From: Methylobacterium sp. CB376
GTDB taxonomy: Bacteria; Pseudomonadota; Alphaproteobacteria; Rhizobiales; Beijerinckiaceae
Assembly: GCF_029714205.1 (NCBI RefSeq)
Contig: NZ_CP121648.1
Location: 5,405,001 to 5,469,000, forward strand
Length of the DNA: 64,000 bases
Direction of reading: 5' to 3'
Below are positions 24,442 through 34,343 of this stretch, piece by piece. Both the position numbers and the translations under genes were made by a program. The notes under the pieces are model-generated. The model saw only the letters and a program-made list of their open reading frames with translations. It was not told the origin of the DNA and ran no database searches. How positions within the stretch are numbered: the stretch's first letter is position 1; each line of letters begins with the position of its first letter.

Positions 24442-25677
24442 ATGGATCGATACGCGGTCGCAGTCCGCTGCCTCCTCCTGAGCATGAGGTGCATGATCCT
24501 CGTCTGCAAATTCGGGCTCGCGTTCTTCATCGGGAAGTACCTCGACCTCGCCTCCCTGGGGATCTTCGGCCTTGCCGCGGGCGCGGCCTCGTTCGGCCCG
24601 ATCGTCTTCGGACTGGGCCTGATCCAGGTGATCATGCGGGACGCGGTCACGCTCTCGCTCGAGCGCGTGGTCGAACGCGTGCTGGCGTACTGGTGCCTGG
24701 TGGCGCTCCTCTACGGCGTGATCCTCGTCGCGGCTGTCCTGACGACGGTCGCGACCGGCGCGCCCTGGCTCGTCGTTCTCGTCTGCGGGATCGTCGTGTT
24801 CGAGCATCTGGGGAACGACATCGTCCAGCTCTACTCGTACCGCGAGCAACCCCTGTGGGCGAACGGCAACGCGTTCATCCGGGGCGGCTTGTGGATCATG
24901 GTGTACGTGCCGGTCGCGCTGCTGTTTCCATCGTTTCGCTCGCTGTCCTGCGTGCTCGGCTTCTGGCTGGCCGGCAGCGCGCTGGCCTTCGTCATCTTCC
25001 TGCTGGCGACGCGCGACTGGCCGTGGCGGACGGCCCTGAGCGGCGAGCTGACGCCGGCCTGGATGAAGACGACGATCAGGCGCTCGCTCGTGATCTACGT
25101 CAGCGATCTCAGCTTCGCGGCGAGCCAGCAGATCGACCGCTACGTGGTGACCGCCTTCCTGGGGCTGCGCCTCGCGGGAGTGTACTTTCTCTACTGGTCG
25201 GCCGCGAACGCGGTCAGCAATCTCGTGAGCGTCTCCGTGCTGCAGATCGAGCGGCCGCGCCTGATCAAGGCGTTCCACGAGGGCGTCGCGCAGCACCGCC
25301 GGCTCGTCCGCTCGGTGATGCGGGTGACCGTCCTCTCCTCGCTGGGCTTCAGCCTGATCGTCGTCTGCGGCGTACTGCTGTTCCTGCCGCTCATGAAACA
25401 GCAGGCCGTGACGCAGTACCCGGGGGCGCTCGCCCTGATCATGGCCGGGATCATCGTGAGAAACATCGCCGACGTCGGCGCGATGGGGCTGTTCACGGCC
25501 CACCGGGACGGCATCACCACCGTGACGAATTGCGCCGCCGTGCTGGGCCTGCTGGCGAGCCAAGTCATCCTGCTGCCGGTCGCGGGCCTCTACGGCGCCG
25601 GGGCCGCGATCCTGATCGCCTTCGGTGCGGTCTCGATCCAGCGCCACGTCCTGTTGTTCGGCGGCAGAGCCCCCTGA
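24442..25677 (+). CDS. Wzx-type polysaccharide flippase, 411 aa
   Basis: Polytopic membrane protein with about ten to twelve helices that moves the lipid-linked EPS unit across the inner membrane. It carries a fold similar to MATE-like (MVF) transporters, with conserved helix starts such as FGLAFFIGKYLDLASLGIF, YVSDLSFAASQQIDRYVV and LIKAFHEGVAQHRRLVR. ATG 24442 gives MDRYAVAVRC; no better start is seen. Upstream in-frame codons (from 24211) are Arg-rich and look untranslated. It lies alone on the plus strand after the two hairpins that end the GT4 transcript. Confidence 0.85.
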   Translation: MDRYAVAVRCLLLSMRCMILVCKFGLAFFIGKYLDLASLGIFGLAAGAASFGPIVFGLGLIQVIMRDAVTLSLERVVERVLAYWCLVALLYGVILVAAVLTTVATGAPWLVVLVCGIVVFEHLGNDIVQLYSYREQPLWANGNAFIRGGLWIMVYVPVALLFPSFRSLSCVLGFWLAGSALAFVIFLLATRDWPWRTALSGELTPAWMKTTIRRSLVIYVSDLSFAASQQIDRYVVTAFLGLRLAGVYFLYWSAANAVSNLVSVSVLQIERPRLIKAFHEGVAQHRRLVRSVMRVTVLSSLGFSLIVVCGVLLFLPLMKQQAVTQYPGALALIMAGIIVRNIADVGAMGLFTAHRDGITTVTNCAAVLGLLASQVILLPVAGLYGAGAAILIAFGAVSIQRHVLLFGGRAP

Positions 25678-26350
25678 GCACGGCCGCTCCGCCCCGCCCG
25701 GGCGATCGCGGGAGCGCCCCGCGGGCGGATGCCCGATCGCTCCCTGCCGCGGGTCTGCGCCGCGCGCAGCCCCTTCCCGGCGCGGCAGCACGCAATCCGG
25801 GCCCGCCCGGCGGTCGGACCGGGCGGTGCGCCGGGGGCTGCACCGGAGAGCCGGGCGCGCTTCGGCCAAGGGCGGCCCGCGACGGACGCGCCGGAATCGT
25901 CCGCCGGGGCCTCGGCGGGCACGGCAGCCCTCGCCGGTGACGGCCCGGGGGGCGTCGCGCCGGACCGGCCGGGATTCTCGACGGGGTCGTGCCGGGCGAG
26001 GCGCGCGCGACCGCCGCCGGTGACGCGCCCTCCGGCCTGGCGGCCCGGCCGGCGCACCGCCTCGGCAGGTCTCCCAGGGCTCGATCTTCGCCGGAAGCGC
26101 CTCGGCGCGGCTGGCGGCGGGGCCGGGTGCCCCGCCGCCAGCCGCGCGACGCGATGATCGTCCCCGCTCCGTCCTGACCTCGACCCGGCCGATACGGTCC
26201 CGGCGCGGAGGGGAAGCCGAGCCCGCCCCCGCGGACGGGCGCAACCGGGAGGAGGCGTGCCGCCGAGCCGCCGCTCCGCCCGTGCGCGGCGCGCCGAGGC
26301 CCTGCGCCGCCGACCGGCGCCGGCCGGACCGCTTTGCCCCGGCCGCGATC
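25678..26350. other. Intergenic region
   Basis: About 670 very GC-rich bases between two convergent genes. Long open frames exist on both strands, but all have Arg/Pro/Ala-rich random-looking translations. I see no gene or RNA here. Confidence 0.45.
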
Positions 26351-26995
26351 CTACCAGGTCAAGGTGTAGGTGAGGGGAAATCCGAACAATTTCGATGTCC
26401 TGATCGTGTAATTCCTCACGCCCGCGCTGTCCGCGATGCTGGCAAGTTCCTGCTTTGACAGCAAATTCATGTAATTGCCAGTTGCCCAGTCTTTCCCGAT
26501 CAGCCGAATGAATCGGTCGAACATCTGCTTGCTCAGCACGAGATGGAGCAGCGGAACCCGCGTATGCAGCTCGATCGGAAAATACCGGCTGGGGGTCGTC
26601 ACGTAGCCACGTGCTCCGACGCGTCTCAGCTCACTGAGGAACCGGATCTGAGCAGGCTTTTCCCCGACATGCTCGATGACCGCATTCGCGTAAGAAATCG
26701 AGAATGACCTGTCATCGAATGGAAGATCAAGTCCGTCGGCAATGACCGGAGACACGGCGGGATATTTCGCTGGAAAATAGGTCAGAGTGGACTGCGCCAC
26801 GGCCGTAATATTATGAGGGTACTGATAATATTTTTCGAGATAGTTATCGTACGGTGAATATTCTTCGTCATTGACGCCGACGTCGACGATCTTATCTGCC
26901 GGAGAAGGTGAGAAACGTGACAGGAAATCGTCGAATTTCGCCTTGCGATTGCGCCCCGAGATTGTCGCGGCGATTTTCTCAACCAGAACGGACAT
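26351..26995 (-). CDS. Class I methyltransferase (type 11), 214 aa
   Basis: SAM-dependent methyltransferase with motif I IVDVGVNDEEYS and downstream VIADGLDLPFDDRSFSISYANAVIEH (motifs II-III) and ELRRVGARGYVTTPSRYFP. GC content is clearly lower than neighbouring genes, so it was probably acquired separately. It may methylate a sugar or an exported glycan. ATG 26995 (MSVLVEK) is preferred; the frame reaches GTG 27007, but the GAGG lies about 11 bases upstream of 26995. A TTGAC-type site lies about 330 bases upstream. Confidence 0.8.
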   Translation of the reverse strand: MSVLVEKIAATISGRNRKAKFDDFLSRFSPSPADKIVDVGVNDEEYSPYDNYLEKYYQYPHNITAVAQSTLTYFPAKYPAVSPVIADGLDLPFDDRSFSISYANAVIEHVGEKPAQIRFLSELRRVGARGYVTTPSRYFPIELHTRVPLLHLVLSKQMFDRFIRLIGKDWATGNYMNLLSKQELASIADSAGVRNYTIRTSKLFGFPLTYTLTW

Positions 26996-27685
26996 GGTGA
27001 TGCGCACCTCAGATCGTGAGTTGATGATTTGCGAGCGGACGGGAGGTCGTCCGCGCGGTGACCCGACGATTCATCTCAGGCTTGGTCCCCCAGATCTCCT
27101 CCGTCGTGACTGATGCGAGCTCGTTCTGCTCCGGCTCTCCGATGTCATTCCGGTGGAGTGGCCTTGCCGATTATCGTCCAACTACTCTTCCTGTTTCCCA
27201 GCCATTGCCGACAGTTGCAGGCCAAATCCGCCGGGCCCGTCGCATCCAAGCATCGCATTCAGCACGCAAACGACGGCGCAGCTTTCTCGGCATCGTATAC
27301 GCTGGGCTGCACTGGTTGATATTGACACGCGTCAAATCCGAGCAGCGCGTGTCGGACGGTCCGTTTCGAGTGCGGATCCGTTTGTGCTTGCGAACGGTGG
27401 CGCGAGCTCGCTTCCGCGATGGCTGGCGCGGCGTCGCCGGAGCGCGCGGCCGCGCCATCGGGCCGTCCTCCGCCAGCACGGCCGCGCCCCTGGGCGCGCC
27501 GCGCGGCCGACCCGGGCGCGCCCTCCGCATCGGATCGCGCGACGGTCCTGGTTCCGAACGATGAGGGCCGGCCCGACCGGCGGGAGCCATCAGCCCCTCG
27601 GCTTCCTTCGGTCGGCGTGCTACGTTGACCGAATAAAAAGGTCCGGTCGGCGAGCCGTGTTTTGCGCGATCGGAAGCGATCCATC
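26996..27685. other. Intergenic region with operator-like site
   Basis: About 690 bases between divergent genes. The first 350 are mixed composition and the rest is GC-rich. A TTGAC-type palindrome is at 27322-27335. No gene or RNA recognised. Confidence 0.45.
27322..27335. promoter_or_regulatory. TTGAC-N4-GTCAA palindrome, site 2
   Basis: TTGACACGCGTCAA has exact half-sites with an asymmetric centre. It lies between the methyltransferase at 26995 and the small gene at 27686. Confidence 0.65.
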
Positions 27686-28027
27686 ATGAAGCGTCATTCC
27701 AGATTGGCCGCCGACTGTGCCGCTTCACTTTGCGCCTGGCTCGCGATTCCGCGCGACGTCTGGCAGGAGCTCTATCGTCGGCGGCACCCGGCCAAGGTGG
27801 CGGCGGAGCCTCCCCGCGGCCGCCATGGCCGCCGCCGCCGACGGTCGCAGTGGCTGATCAATGCGCGCTACGGCGTCGATTACTTCGTCATCAGCGCCAG
27901 GAGGCGGCGCTCCAGCGCCGCGGACCGGAGCAACTTTCTCATCATGCTGACGGTCACGGCATTTCTGATCTTTTTCATCTTCATTTCTGGGTACGATTAC
28001 TTGTTCGTCTGGAGCGATTTTCCCTGA
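27686..28027 (+). CDS. Small basic membrane-anchored protein, 113 aa
   Basis: The first 80 residues are very basic (RRRHPAKVAAEPPRGRHGRR and further Arg clusters). A C-terminal hydrophobic helix follows, FLIMLTVTAFLIFFIFISGY. This suggests a tail-anchored inner-membrane protein with a cytoplasmic basic domain. No family recognised. It lies between two TTGAC-type sites and upstream of the deacetylase, so it could belong to the EPS regulon. No ribosome site is obvious. Confidence 0.5.
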   Translation: MKRHSRLAADCAASLCAWLAIPRDVWQELYRRRHPAKVAAEPPRGRHGRRRRRSQWLINARYGVDYFVISARRRRSSAADRSNFLIMLTVTAFLIFFIFISGYDYLFVWSDFP

Positions 28028-28080
28028 CGCGGCGATCTCCCGCGGCCGGCGGGTCGTCGCGCGCCGCGGCACGGTCGCAA

Positions 28081-28094
28081 TTGACGGCCGTCAA
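28081..28094. promoter_or_regulatory. TTGAC-N4-GTCAA palindrome, site 3
   Basis: TTGACGGCCGTCAA is a perfect 14-bp palindrome, 278 bases upstream of the deacetylase start. Confidence 0.75.
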
Positions 28095-28371
28095 CTTCGG
28101 CTCGGCGGGTCGATGCAATCTGCACATCGCACGCCAGCGCGCCCAGATCCGGCGAGGACGAGCGTACCGGCGGTCTCACCGTCCGCGCGATCCCGGCGGC
28201 GTGAGGGATGCGCGCCCGGCGGTTTCCGAAGGCCGCGTGGCGCACCCCGCGGCGAGGAGGCCCGCCCCGCACCGCGGGCATCGAGGCTCGACCGACCCGC
28301 GGTCCCGACAAGAGCGATCGCCCGCCTTCGTGGGTCGGATCGAGACCCGTTCAGGCGAGACGGAGGTCACG

Positions 28372-29478
28372 TTGTTCTCATTCCCGGACTTCGCGCGCGA
28401 GATCGAGCGGACGGCCATCGACGTGACGTGGCGGTCCGGCCTGTCTCGCCTGTTCGTCCGAAATTTCGCCGGACGCGGCGCCGTGTACATGTTTCACAGC
28501 GTCGTGCCCGACCGGGCGAGATTCCTGACGCCCGGCCTGCGGGCGAGCCCGCGCTTCGTCGACCGCTTCCTGGCCGATCTGCGACGACGCGACATCGACA
28601 TCATCAGGATCGAGGACCTCGAAGACAGGCTGAGATCTCCGAATTCCCGCAGGTTCATCGTCTTCACGTTCGACGACGGCTACGTCGACAACCTCCAATA
28701 TGCGCTTCCGGTGTTTGAGAAGCACCGTGCTCCGATGACGATCTACGTCACAACCAGCATGATCACCGGCGAGCTCTACTGCTGGTGGCTCGCACTGGAG
28801 CGCCTCATACTCGAGACATCGCGCGTCGACATCGCCCCGATGGGGCGGCGATTCGTGTGCGCCACGATGGGCGACAAGCTTCGCGCCTACCGGGAGATCT
28901 CCACCTGGGTCTCGGACGACATCACCGGACGAGCGCCGCTTCTGCAGCCCCTCTTCCTGGTCTCCGGCGTGTCGACCCGACAGATCGTCGAGAATGTCGG
29001 GCTGTCCGTCGAACAGCTCAAATATCTCGGCCGGAACGATCTGGTCACCATCGGCGGCCACACCGACCGGCACGCCGAGCTCTCGCGGTTGGGCGAGAGC
29101 GAGGCCCGCGCCGAGATCGTGGCGAACAAGCGCTATCTGGAGGACACCCTTCAGAACGAGGTCTCGCACTTCGCCTTCCCGTTCGGGGGCAGGACGGCCT
29201 GCGGCGAGCGGGAAGCCCGGCTCGTGCGGGAGGCGGGGTACCGGACCGCCGTCACGACCGAGCACGGCTGCGTCTTCGATCGACACCTCGGTCGCCTTCA
29301 CCTCCTCCCGCGGATCGGATCGTCGCGGCACTACGAATCCGTCAGCCTCGCTCACCTGCAGACCGACGGGGCGCTCGCGGCCCTGAGGACCTGGGCCCGG
29401 AACGGCGCGCGGTGGCGGGCGGCCGCCCCGAGGGCCTCGCACGGCTTCGGGACCGGAACGGGGCAAGGGTCGTTCTGA
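28372..29478 (+). CDS. Polysaccharide deacetylase (NodB homology), 368 aa
   Basis: Metal-dependent de-N/O-acetylase of the carbohydrate esterase 4 family. The first motif RFIVFTFDDGYVDN (about residue 95) carries the catalytic and metal Asp pair. The His motif is GGHTDRHAELSRL (about residue 228), and FAFPFGGRTACG is the downstream motif. TTG 28372 is the start: GGAGG at 28362-28366 is five bases upstream, and in-frame sequence before it is Arg/Pro-rich. It has no signal peptide, so it may act inside the cell, or be exported by another route. It probably trims acetyl groups from the EPS. Confidence 0.85.
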   Translation: MFSFPDFAREIERTAIDVTWRSGLSRLFVRNFAGRGAVYMFHSVVPDRARFLTPGLRASPRFVDRFLADLRRRDIDIIRIEDLEDRLRSPNSRRFIVFTFDDGYVDNLQYALPVFEKHRAPMTIYVTTSMITGELYCWWLALERLILETSRVDIAPMGRRFVCATMGDKLRAYREISTWVSDDITGRAPLLQPLFLVSGVSTRQIVENVGLSVEQLKYLGRNDLVTIGGHTDRHAELSRLGESEARAEIVANKRYLEDTLQNEVSHFAFPFGGRTACGEREARLVREAGYRTAVTTEHGCVFDRHLGRLHLLPRIGSSRHYESVSLAHLQTDGALAALRTWARNGARWRAAAPRASHGFGTGTGQGSF

Positions 29479-29624
29479 CCTGCTCCCGAGAGCGGCCCGG
29501 CCGGGAAGCGAGGCAGCGACGACGGCCCGCCCGCGGCATCGCGGCTTTCGGCGGCGAGGAGGAGTCCGCGCGGCGGATGGAGGACCGGCCGGAGGGCACG
29601 CGCCTCCTCCGGGCATGACGGCCC

Positions 29625-29730
29625 CTAGAGCATTTTCCGACGAAGTGGATGCCGGTTCGTCGAAGAGAATGCGGCAAAATCAAAGACCTAGAGCAGGGTT
29701 CCGTTGCAACTTGATCGAACCCTGCTCTAG
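29625..29730. repeat. Dispersed 106-bp element, copy 2
   Basis: Near match of copy 1 (13704-13809) in its first 65 bases. The terminal hairpin has CTAGAGCAGGGTTC paired with GAACCCTGCTCTAG. The last CTA of this element is the reverse complement of the TAG stop of the aldo/keto reductase gene at 29727. Confidence 0.85.
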
Positions 29731-30611
29731 GCGCGGCGGAGCAGGCGGCGCAGCATGGGCGGGAGCCGCGGCCGCCGTCCGAACGTCGCCGGGTCGGGGC
29801 CGAGGCGGCCATCCGCGCGGTCGAGGGACGCGATGGCGGCGTGATCCTCCGCCGTGAGCGCGAAGTCGAAGACGCGGATGTTCTCGGCGAGCCGCACCGG
29901 CGAGGCCGATTTGGGGATCGCCACGCAGCCGTTCTCCAGGTGCCAGCGCAGCACGACCTGGGCCGGCGTGCGGCCGTGGCGGTCGGCGATGCCCCGCAGC
30001 ACGGGATCGGCGAGGCAGCCGGCGCGTCCGAGCGGGCTCCAGGCCTGGGTCACGATGCCGTACCGCGCGTGGACCTCCCGCAGCCCTCGCTGCTGGAAGT
30101 GAGGATGAAGCTCGATCTGGTTCACGCAGGGCAGGATTCCGGTGGCGTCGGCGATGCGCGCCAAGTGCTCCTCGGTGAAGTTCGAGACGCCGATCGAGCG
30201 CACGCGGCCCTGCCTGCGCAGCTCCACCAGGGCGCGCCACGCGTCGACGTAGGCCTTGCGCTGCGGGCACGGCCAATGGATCAGGTAGAGGTCGATGACC
30301 TGGAGACCGAGTCTCGCCGCACTCGCATCGCACGCGCGCAGCGCCGCGTCGTAGCCGTGATCGTCGTTCCAGAGCTTCGTGGTGACGTGCAGGGCGTCCC
30401 GGGAAACCGGGCTCTGCCGCAGGGCCCGACCGACACCGGCCTCGTTGCCGTAATTCGCGGCCGTGTCGATCGAGCGGTACCCCGCGCCGATGGCGGCCGC
30501 GACCACGTCCGGAAGACGCTCCTCCGCGATCTGCCACACGCCGAGGCCGAGCTGGGGCATCGCGTGTCCGTCGTTGAGCTGGACGCGCGGGAGGGTCAGC
30601 ACATCGTTCAT
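29727..30611 (-). CDS. Aldo/keto reductase, 294 aa
   Basis: NADPH-dependent oxidoreductase of the AKR superfamily, a TIM barrel. Catalytic tetrad region: RSIDTAANYGNEAGVG (Asp and Tyr), VTTKLWNDDHGYD (Lys) and LYLIHWPCPQ (His). NADPH pocket at the C-terminus: VAIPKSASPVRLAENIRVFD. ATG 30611 (MNDVLTLPRV) is preferred to GTG 30617. The stop TAG is provided by a dispersed repeat. It is downstream of the acyltransferase on the same strand, with an 83-base gap, but is probably a general metabolic gene that happens to lie in the locus. Confidence 0.92.
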   Translation of the reverse strand: MNDVLTLPRVQLNDGHAMPQLGLGVWQIAEERLPDVVAAAIGAGYRSIDTAANYGNEAGVGRALRQSPVSRDALHVTTKLWNDDHGYDAALRACDASAARLGLQVIDLYLIHWPCPQRKAYVDAWRALVELRRQGRVRSIGVSNFTEEHLARIADATGILPCVNQIELHPHFQQRGLREVHARYGIVTQAWSPLGRAGCLADPVLRGIADRHGRTPAQVVLRWHLENGCVAIPKSASPVRLAENIRVFDFALTAEDHAAIASLDRADGRLGPDPATFGRRPRLPPMLRRLLRRA

Positions 30612-30693
30612 CGGCACACCTTGAGGCTCTCGCCGCGAGCCCCCCTGCGCCGCGGCAGAGGGGTGACCGGCACCTGCCTTCCGTCGCTTCGCC

Positions 30694-31896
30694 TCACGAC
30701 GGCTTGATCTCGCGCGGCGCGACGAGAGCCTTCCTCCAGTGCCTGCGCTTCAACATATCGGTCAGGACGGCCCGGACCTTGCCGGAATGCCGCTCGAAGA
30801 GGAGGTACAGCAGGCAGGAGCTCATGATGCATATCAGCGAGAACGTGGCCCACAGCAGAATTGAGGTCAGATTGTACTCGACGACTCGCGCCGCGAAGGC
30901 GACGTTGAGGGCCACCAGCATCGGATAGTGAAAAGCGTAGAGTGAGAAGCTCGACCGCGCGATGAGTCCGGTCCAGCTTCCCAACCGTGTCACGCCGACG
31001 TCGAGGATTTCGAGCGCCTTGATCGCGCCGGCCGTCAGCAGGCCCAGTTGCAGGTGGTACGCGGCCCAGGACGGCAGCAAACCCCGCGCGAGGAGGACGG
31101 CGCTGACCGCGACGCCGAGCGCGATCGCGGCGCCGATCAGCGGCCCCGGAGCGCGAACCGCGTACACGGCCGCGCCGATGCACCATATCGCAAAATAGAA
31201 GAAGAACTTGAGTCCGGTATGGGTCCCCTGGACGTCCAGGCGCTCCGACGCGACGAAGAGGGCAAGAACGAAGATCGCGATCAGCGGGCACAGGACATTC
31301 TGTCGGATGCTCAGCAAGCAGAAGAAGAGGACGTAGTACCATGCCTCGTTCGACAAGCTCCAGAGAGCGAGGTTTCCGGCAAACTCGTGGCAGAGGATGG
31401 TCTGCAGGAACAGCGCGTTGCATGCCGCGGCGGCGGGCGTGAGTTTGGCTTCGAGCAGCCGGTCCGCGTGGTACAGATCGGCGTGGGCAACGGCGAAGGT
31501 GGACCAGTTCGCCGATTGCTGCGAGAGCACGTAGAGGAGGGCGGAGAGCACGAGGGACGGGATCAGGACCGTGTAGAGGCGCGAGAGGCGCGCGCCCGCG
31601 TAGTCCGCGGCGCTCAGCCGCCCCGTCCTGGCTCGGACGATCGCCGGCCCACCCACCAAATACCCGCTCAGAACGAAGAACACGATCACGGCCGCGACAC
31701 CGTGCTGGCTCACCATCCATACAAACGAATACAAGTATCTGATCGGCTCACTGTATTCCGCGCCCGGCACTTTCTCCAGAAACAAGAGCTGATACGAGTG
31801 AAATAACAGAACTTCGATTGCGGCTATGCCTCTCGCCAAATCCAACCATGCGCTGAGCCGGGGCGGTATTTGATTATCCTGGCGTATTGAGATCAT
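30694..31896 (-). CDS. Acyltransferase family 3, 400 aa
   Basis: Membrane acyltransferase of the OafA/ExoZ type: a string of about ten helices, starting LDLARGIAAIEVLLFHSYQL with the family His in the first helix and FFVLSGYLVGGPAIVRA with its Arg-rich loop. It transfers acetyl or succinyl groups to the EPS on the inner membrane. The C-terminal 40 residues are basic and cytoplasmic. Start ATG 31896 follows a weak site. A perfect TTGAC-type palindrome is 125 bases upstream. Confidence 0.88.
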   Translation of the reverse strand: MISIRQDNQIPPRLSAWLDLARGIAAIEVLLFHSYQLLFLEKVPGAEYSEPIRYLYSFVWMVSQHGVAAVIVFFVLSGYLVGGPAIVRARTGRLSAADYAGARLSRLYTVLIPSLVLSALLYVLSQQSANWSTFAVAHADLYHADRLLEAKLTPAAAACNALFLQTILCHEFAGNLALWSLSNEAWYYVLFFCLLSIRQNVLCPLIAIFVLALFVASERLDVQGTHTGLKFFFYFAIWCIGAAVYAVRAPGPLIGAAIALGVAVSAVLLARGLLPSWAAYHLQLGLLTAGAIKALEILDVGVTRLGSWTGLIARSSFSLYAFHYPMLVALNVAFAARVVEYNLTSILLWATFSLICIMSSCLLYLLFERHSGKVRAVLTDMLKRRHWRKALVAPREIKPS

Positions 31897-32935
31897 TTCG
31901 GCGCCCTATGAGTTCTCTGAAAATGCTTTTTATTCACATTCTCAGTCCGAATCCGGCCCCGGAGACAAGGGCGCCAGCATGGCATCGGACATACGCCTAA
32001 CGCGTCGGCCTGCCGGCGATTTGACGGCCGTCAACAATCTTCTGTTTCGCGGATGTGTCTCGGCGCAAGCTTGACGCCGCGCGGTGGCGGGCGCGTCCCG
32101 GAGCGACGCGGGGCCGGGCGTGACTCGGGCTCGCACCGGTCGGGCGCTCGCTCTCGCCGGCGCGCCCCCTGCCCCGAGCAGCCGTCCTGTCCGCGATCGG
32201 CGATCGCCCGGCAGGGTGGCCGGCCAGGGTGGCGGCGCGCCGCGTCATGGACGAATCACTCGGACGAATCACTCGGACGGATCGCCCGCTCGCCGACCGG
32301 CGGGCAGCCCGCGCGGCAGAGCCGAGGGCGCGAAGCCCGCGCGGGCGGGACGCGGCGCCCGCAGCCGCCGCCTCGAAGGCGGATGGCGCGGGCCCGCTCG
32401 GCGGGGTGGGATCGGCGTCGGCCGGCACGTGACGCGGGGGGGGGACCGGCCGTGCCAAGCCCGGAGGGCGTTCGATGCGCGATCAGGCCGGGTCGCGCCG
32501 CGAGCCCTCGGGTATCAAAGTTTCGATTTCAGTCTTTCTGCGCCGCGTTCTGAACTTTGCTCTTGGTGGTCTTTGCAATTATTTTCTTTATGTGCTGTTT
32601 TATTTGGTCTGCTCGCTTTGAAGAAGGGCTATCTGAAATTCTTTGTTCGAGGAATTCTTGTATATACATCGCCCGTCCCCTTCTCCAAGCATGCTCGCGC
32701 ACCCGATGAGGGTCGGGCCAAAACGAGCATGGCGTCGCTCCGTTCCAAGCGTCCCGAGCAAGTTCTTTGCCTTGTTTCTGACATATAGCAGGAAACCGCC
32801 TGCGCTTCCATCACTAGTAACGCGTCAAAATGGGTGTCGTTGCCGTTACAAGCTTGACCGTGGCAGTGAGTTGCGGCTTATCGCAAACTACGTAGTGACT
32901 GCGTAGGCGCAGATCGGGTACTTTTGTGCGTGTTG
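31897..32935. other. Long intergenic region with composition shift
   Basis: About 1040 bases. The left part is GC-rich and without genes, with an operator-like palindrome at 32021-32034. From about 32515 to 32900 the sequence becomes clearly AT-rich, with runs such as TTGCAATTATTTTCTTTATG. I see no open frame with a domain there. It may be a promoter-rich leader or a remnant of transferred DNA. Confidence 0.45.
32021..32034. promoter_or_regulatory. TTGAC-N4-GTCAA palindrome, site 4
   Basis: TTGACGGCCGTCAA, identical to sites 3 and 6, is 125 bases upstream of the acyltransferase start. Confidence 0.75.
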
Positions 32936-33175
32936 ATGGGGGCTGATGTGGCACAGCGCTTCTACGTGGATCTGTCAGACAGCGAGAACCTGATTCGCGA
33001 CGAGGAGGGTGTAGACGCGGATTCACTGGAAGAAATTCTTGAACAAGCCAAAATCGTGATCGCCGAGATGCTGCTCAGCGGAAAATTCGATTACTCTGAC
33101 GGCGGCTGGCAGCTCGTCATTCGGTCCGAGAATGGAGCCGTGGTGGCGACGATCCCGTTCGTCGCCGAGACCTGA
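32936..33175 (+). CDS. DUF6894-like small protein, 79 aa
   Basis: The protein fits the short alphaproteobacterial family with a core like RFYVDLSDSENLIRDEEGVD, then a helix (DSLEEILEQAKIVIAEML) and a beta-rich C-terminus (GWQLVIRSENGAVVATIPF). Starts are possible at TTG 32924 or ATG 32936; I chose ATG. These proteins are common in multiple copies in Methylobacteriaceae with no known function. It stands alone. Confidence 0.7.
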   Translation: MGADVAQRFYVDLSDSENLIRDEEGVDADSLEEILEQAKIVIAEMLLSGKFDYSDGGWQLVIRSENGAVVATIPFVAET

Positions 33176-34343
33176 ATAGTGGCGAGTGTCAGCGTGACAG
33201 GTCGAGGAGCCGCATCTGATCGCGCGACGGCACGTAAAGCGGGAGCGTTGTTGTCGGGGTAACGTGTCCCGCCGGCGATCGCCGGACCCGGACTATCCTG
33301 CGCAGTCAGGGGAGAGCGCGATCCGATCCCGCTGCCGATCGATCCTGATCGAGTCCGCCGCGTTCGCGACCTGCCCGGCACCGATTCGGCGGGCGCGGCG
33401 TCGCGGAACCTCGGCGGCCGCGGTGGGCCCGACCCCACCGGCGCTGCCCGCTCGCGCCGCAGGAACCATCCGACCTGAAAGCGTGGCTTGCCGATCGGAC
33501 GGACGCGCGCAGCGCTCCCGTCGCGGCGCGCGGGGCACCGCGCTCCCGTTCACGCTTGCCGGCCGCCCTCGCCGGCGGATCGGCGACCGCGGCGCTGAGC
33601 CGATCCCCGACACCGACGAGCGGTCCGATGCCGCGATGATCGCCCCGCGCAGGGTCTCCGGCCGGGCCGACGCGCCGCGCGAGGCCGATGCGGGCGCGGC
33701 GAGAGGTTCCGGTCCCGCATCATCTCCGCGACCGGACCGGCGACCTCTCGGCGCGCGATGCCGCGCCCCGCTGCAGCGCCAGCCGGGCGGCGTTCCGGCC
33801 GCGGCGTCCACCCGCTCCCGCGGCCGCCTCGCGCCCTGCCGGGGCGGCGCGGCCCAGACCAGCGAGCGCTGAAATGTACCGGACCGTACCTTCTGGCACC
33901 GATCAGGGCCAGATTTGATCAGCACTACCGGGAGCGCGAGCGCCCCTGTGCCAGACCATCCACGGCAGCATACCCAGAGACACCGATGTGCTGGGACAAT
34001 GCCACGGCCGGCGCTTGGCCGATGGCGGCGATAAACAGGCGCCGCCGACTGCCGTTAAGCTTCTGTTAACCATTTCGACAGATTGTTTCAGAACCACGAC
34101 CGAGGCTGCTTGCTGTTGGACAGCCCGCAGAATCCGTCCGTCAGGCCGATCGCGGGAGCGGGCGCGCTCCGGCGGGGGCGCGGTGTGCCGGCCGGGTACG
34201 ACCTGACGGACGGTTCCTGACCGGCCGATGACTTTCGCGAGCTTGATGCGTCGCGCTCCGCCTCGCGCGGAGCTTCGACTGTGTACCGTGAGTAGCTTCG
34301 TCAAAAAAAAAGCAGATTCGAAAAAACTCATGGGGGTCGAGCG
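33176..34343. other. Long intergenic region with a CtrA-type site
   Basis: About 1170 bases. The left two thirds are GC-rich with long random-looking open frames on both strands. The right third has lower GC. A TTAA-N7-TTAA site is at 34055-34069, and a poly-A stretch is at 34305-34313 shortly before the EPS protein start. No gene is supported. Confidence 0.45.
34055..34069 (+). promoter_or_regulatory. CtrA-type site TTAA-N7-TTAA
   Basis: TTAAGCTTCTGTTAA matches the CtrA consensus of alphaproteobacteria exactly. It lies 275 bases upstream of the large EPS protein. The same spaced motif occurs at 51596-51610. Confidence 0.5.
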
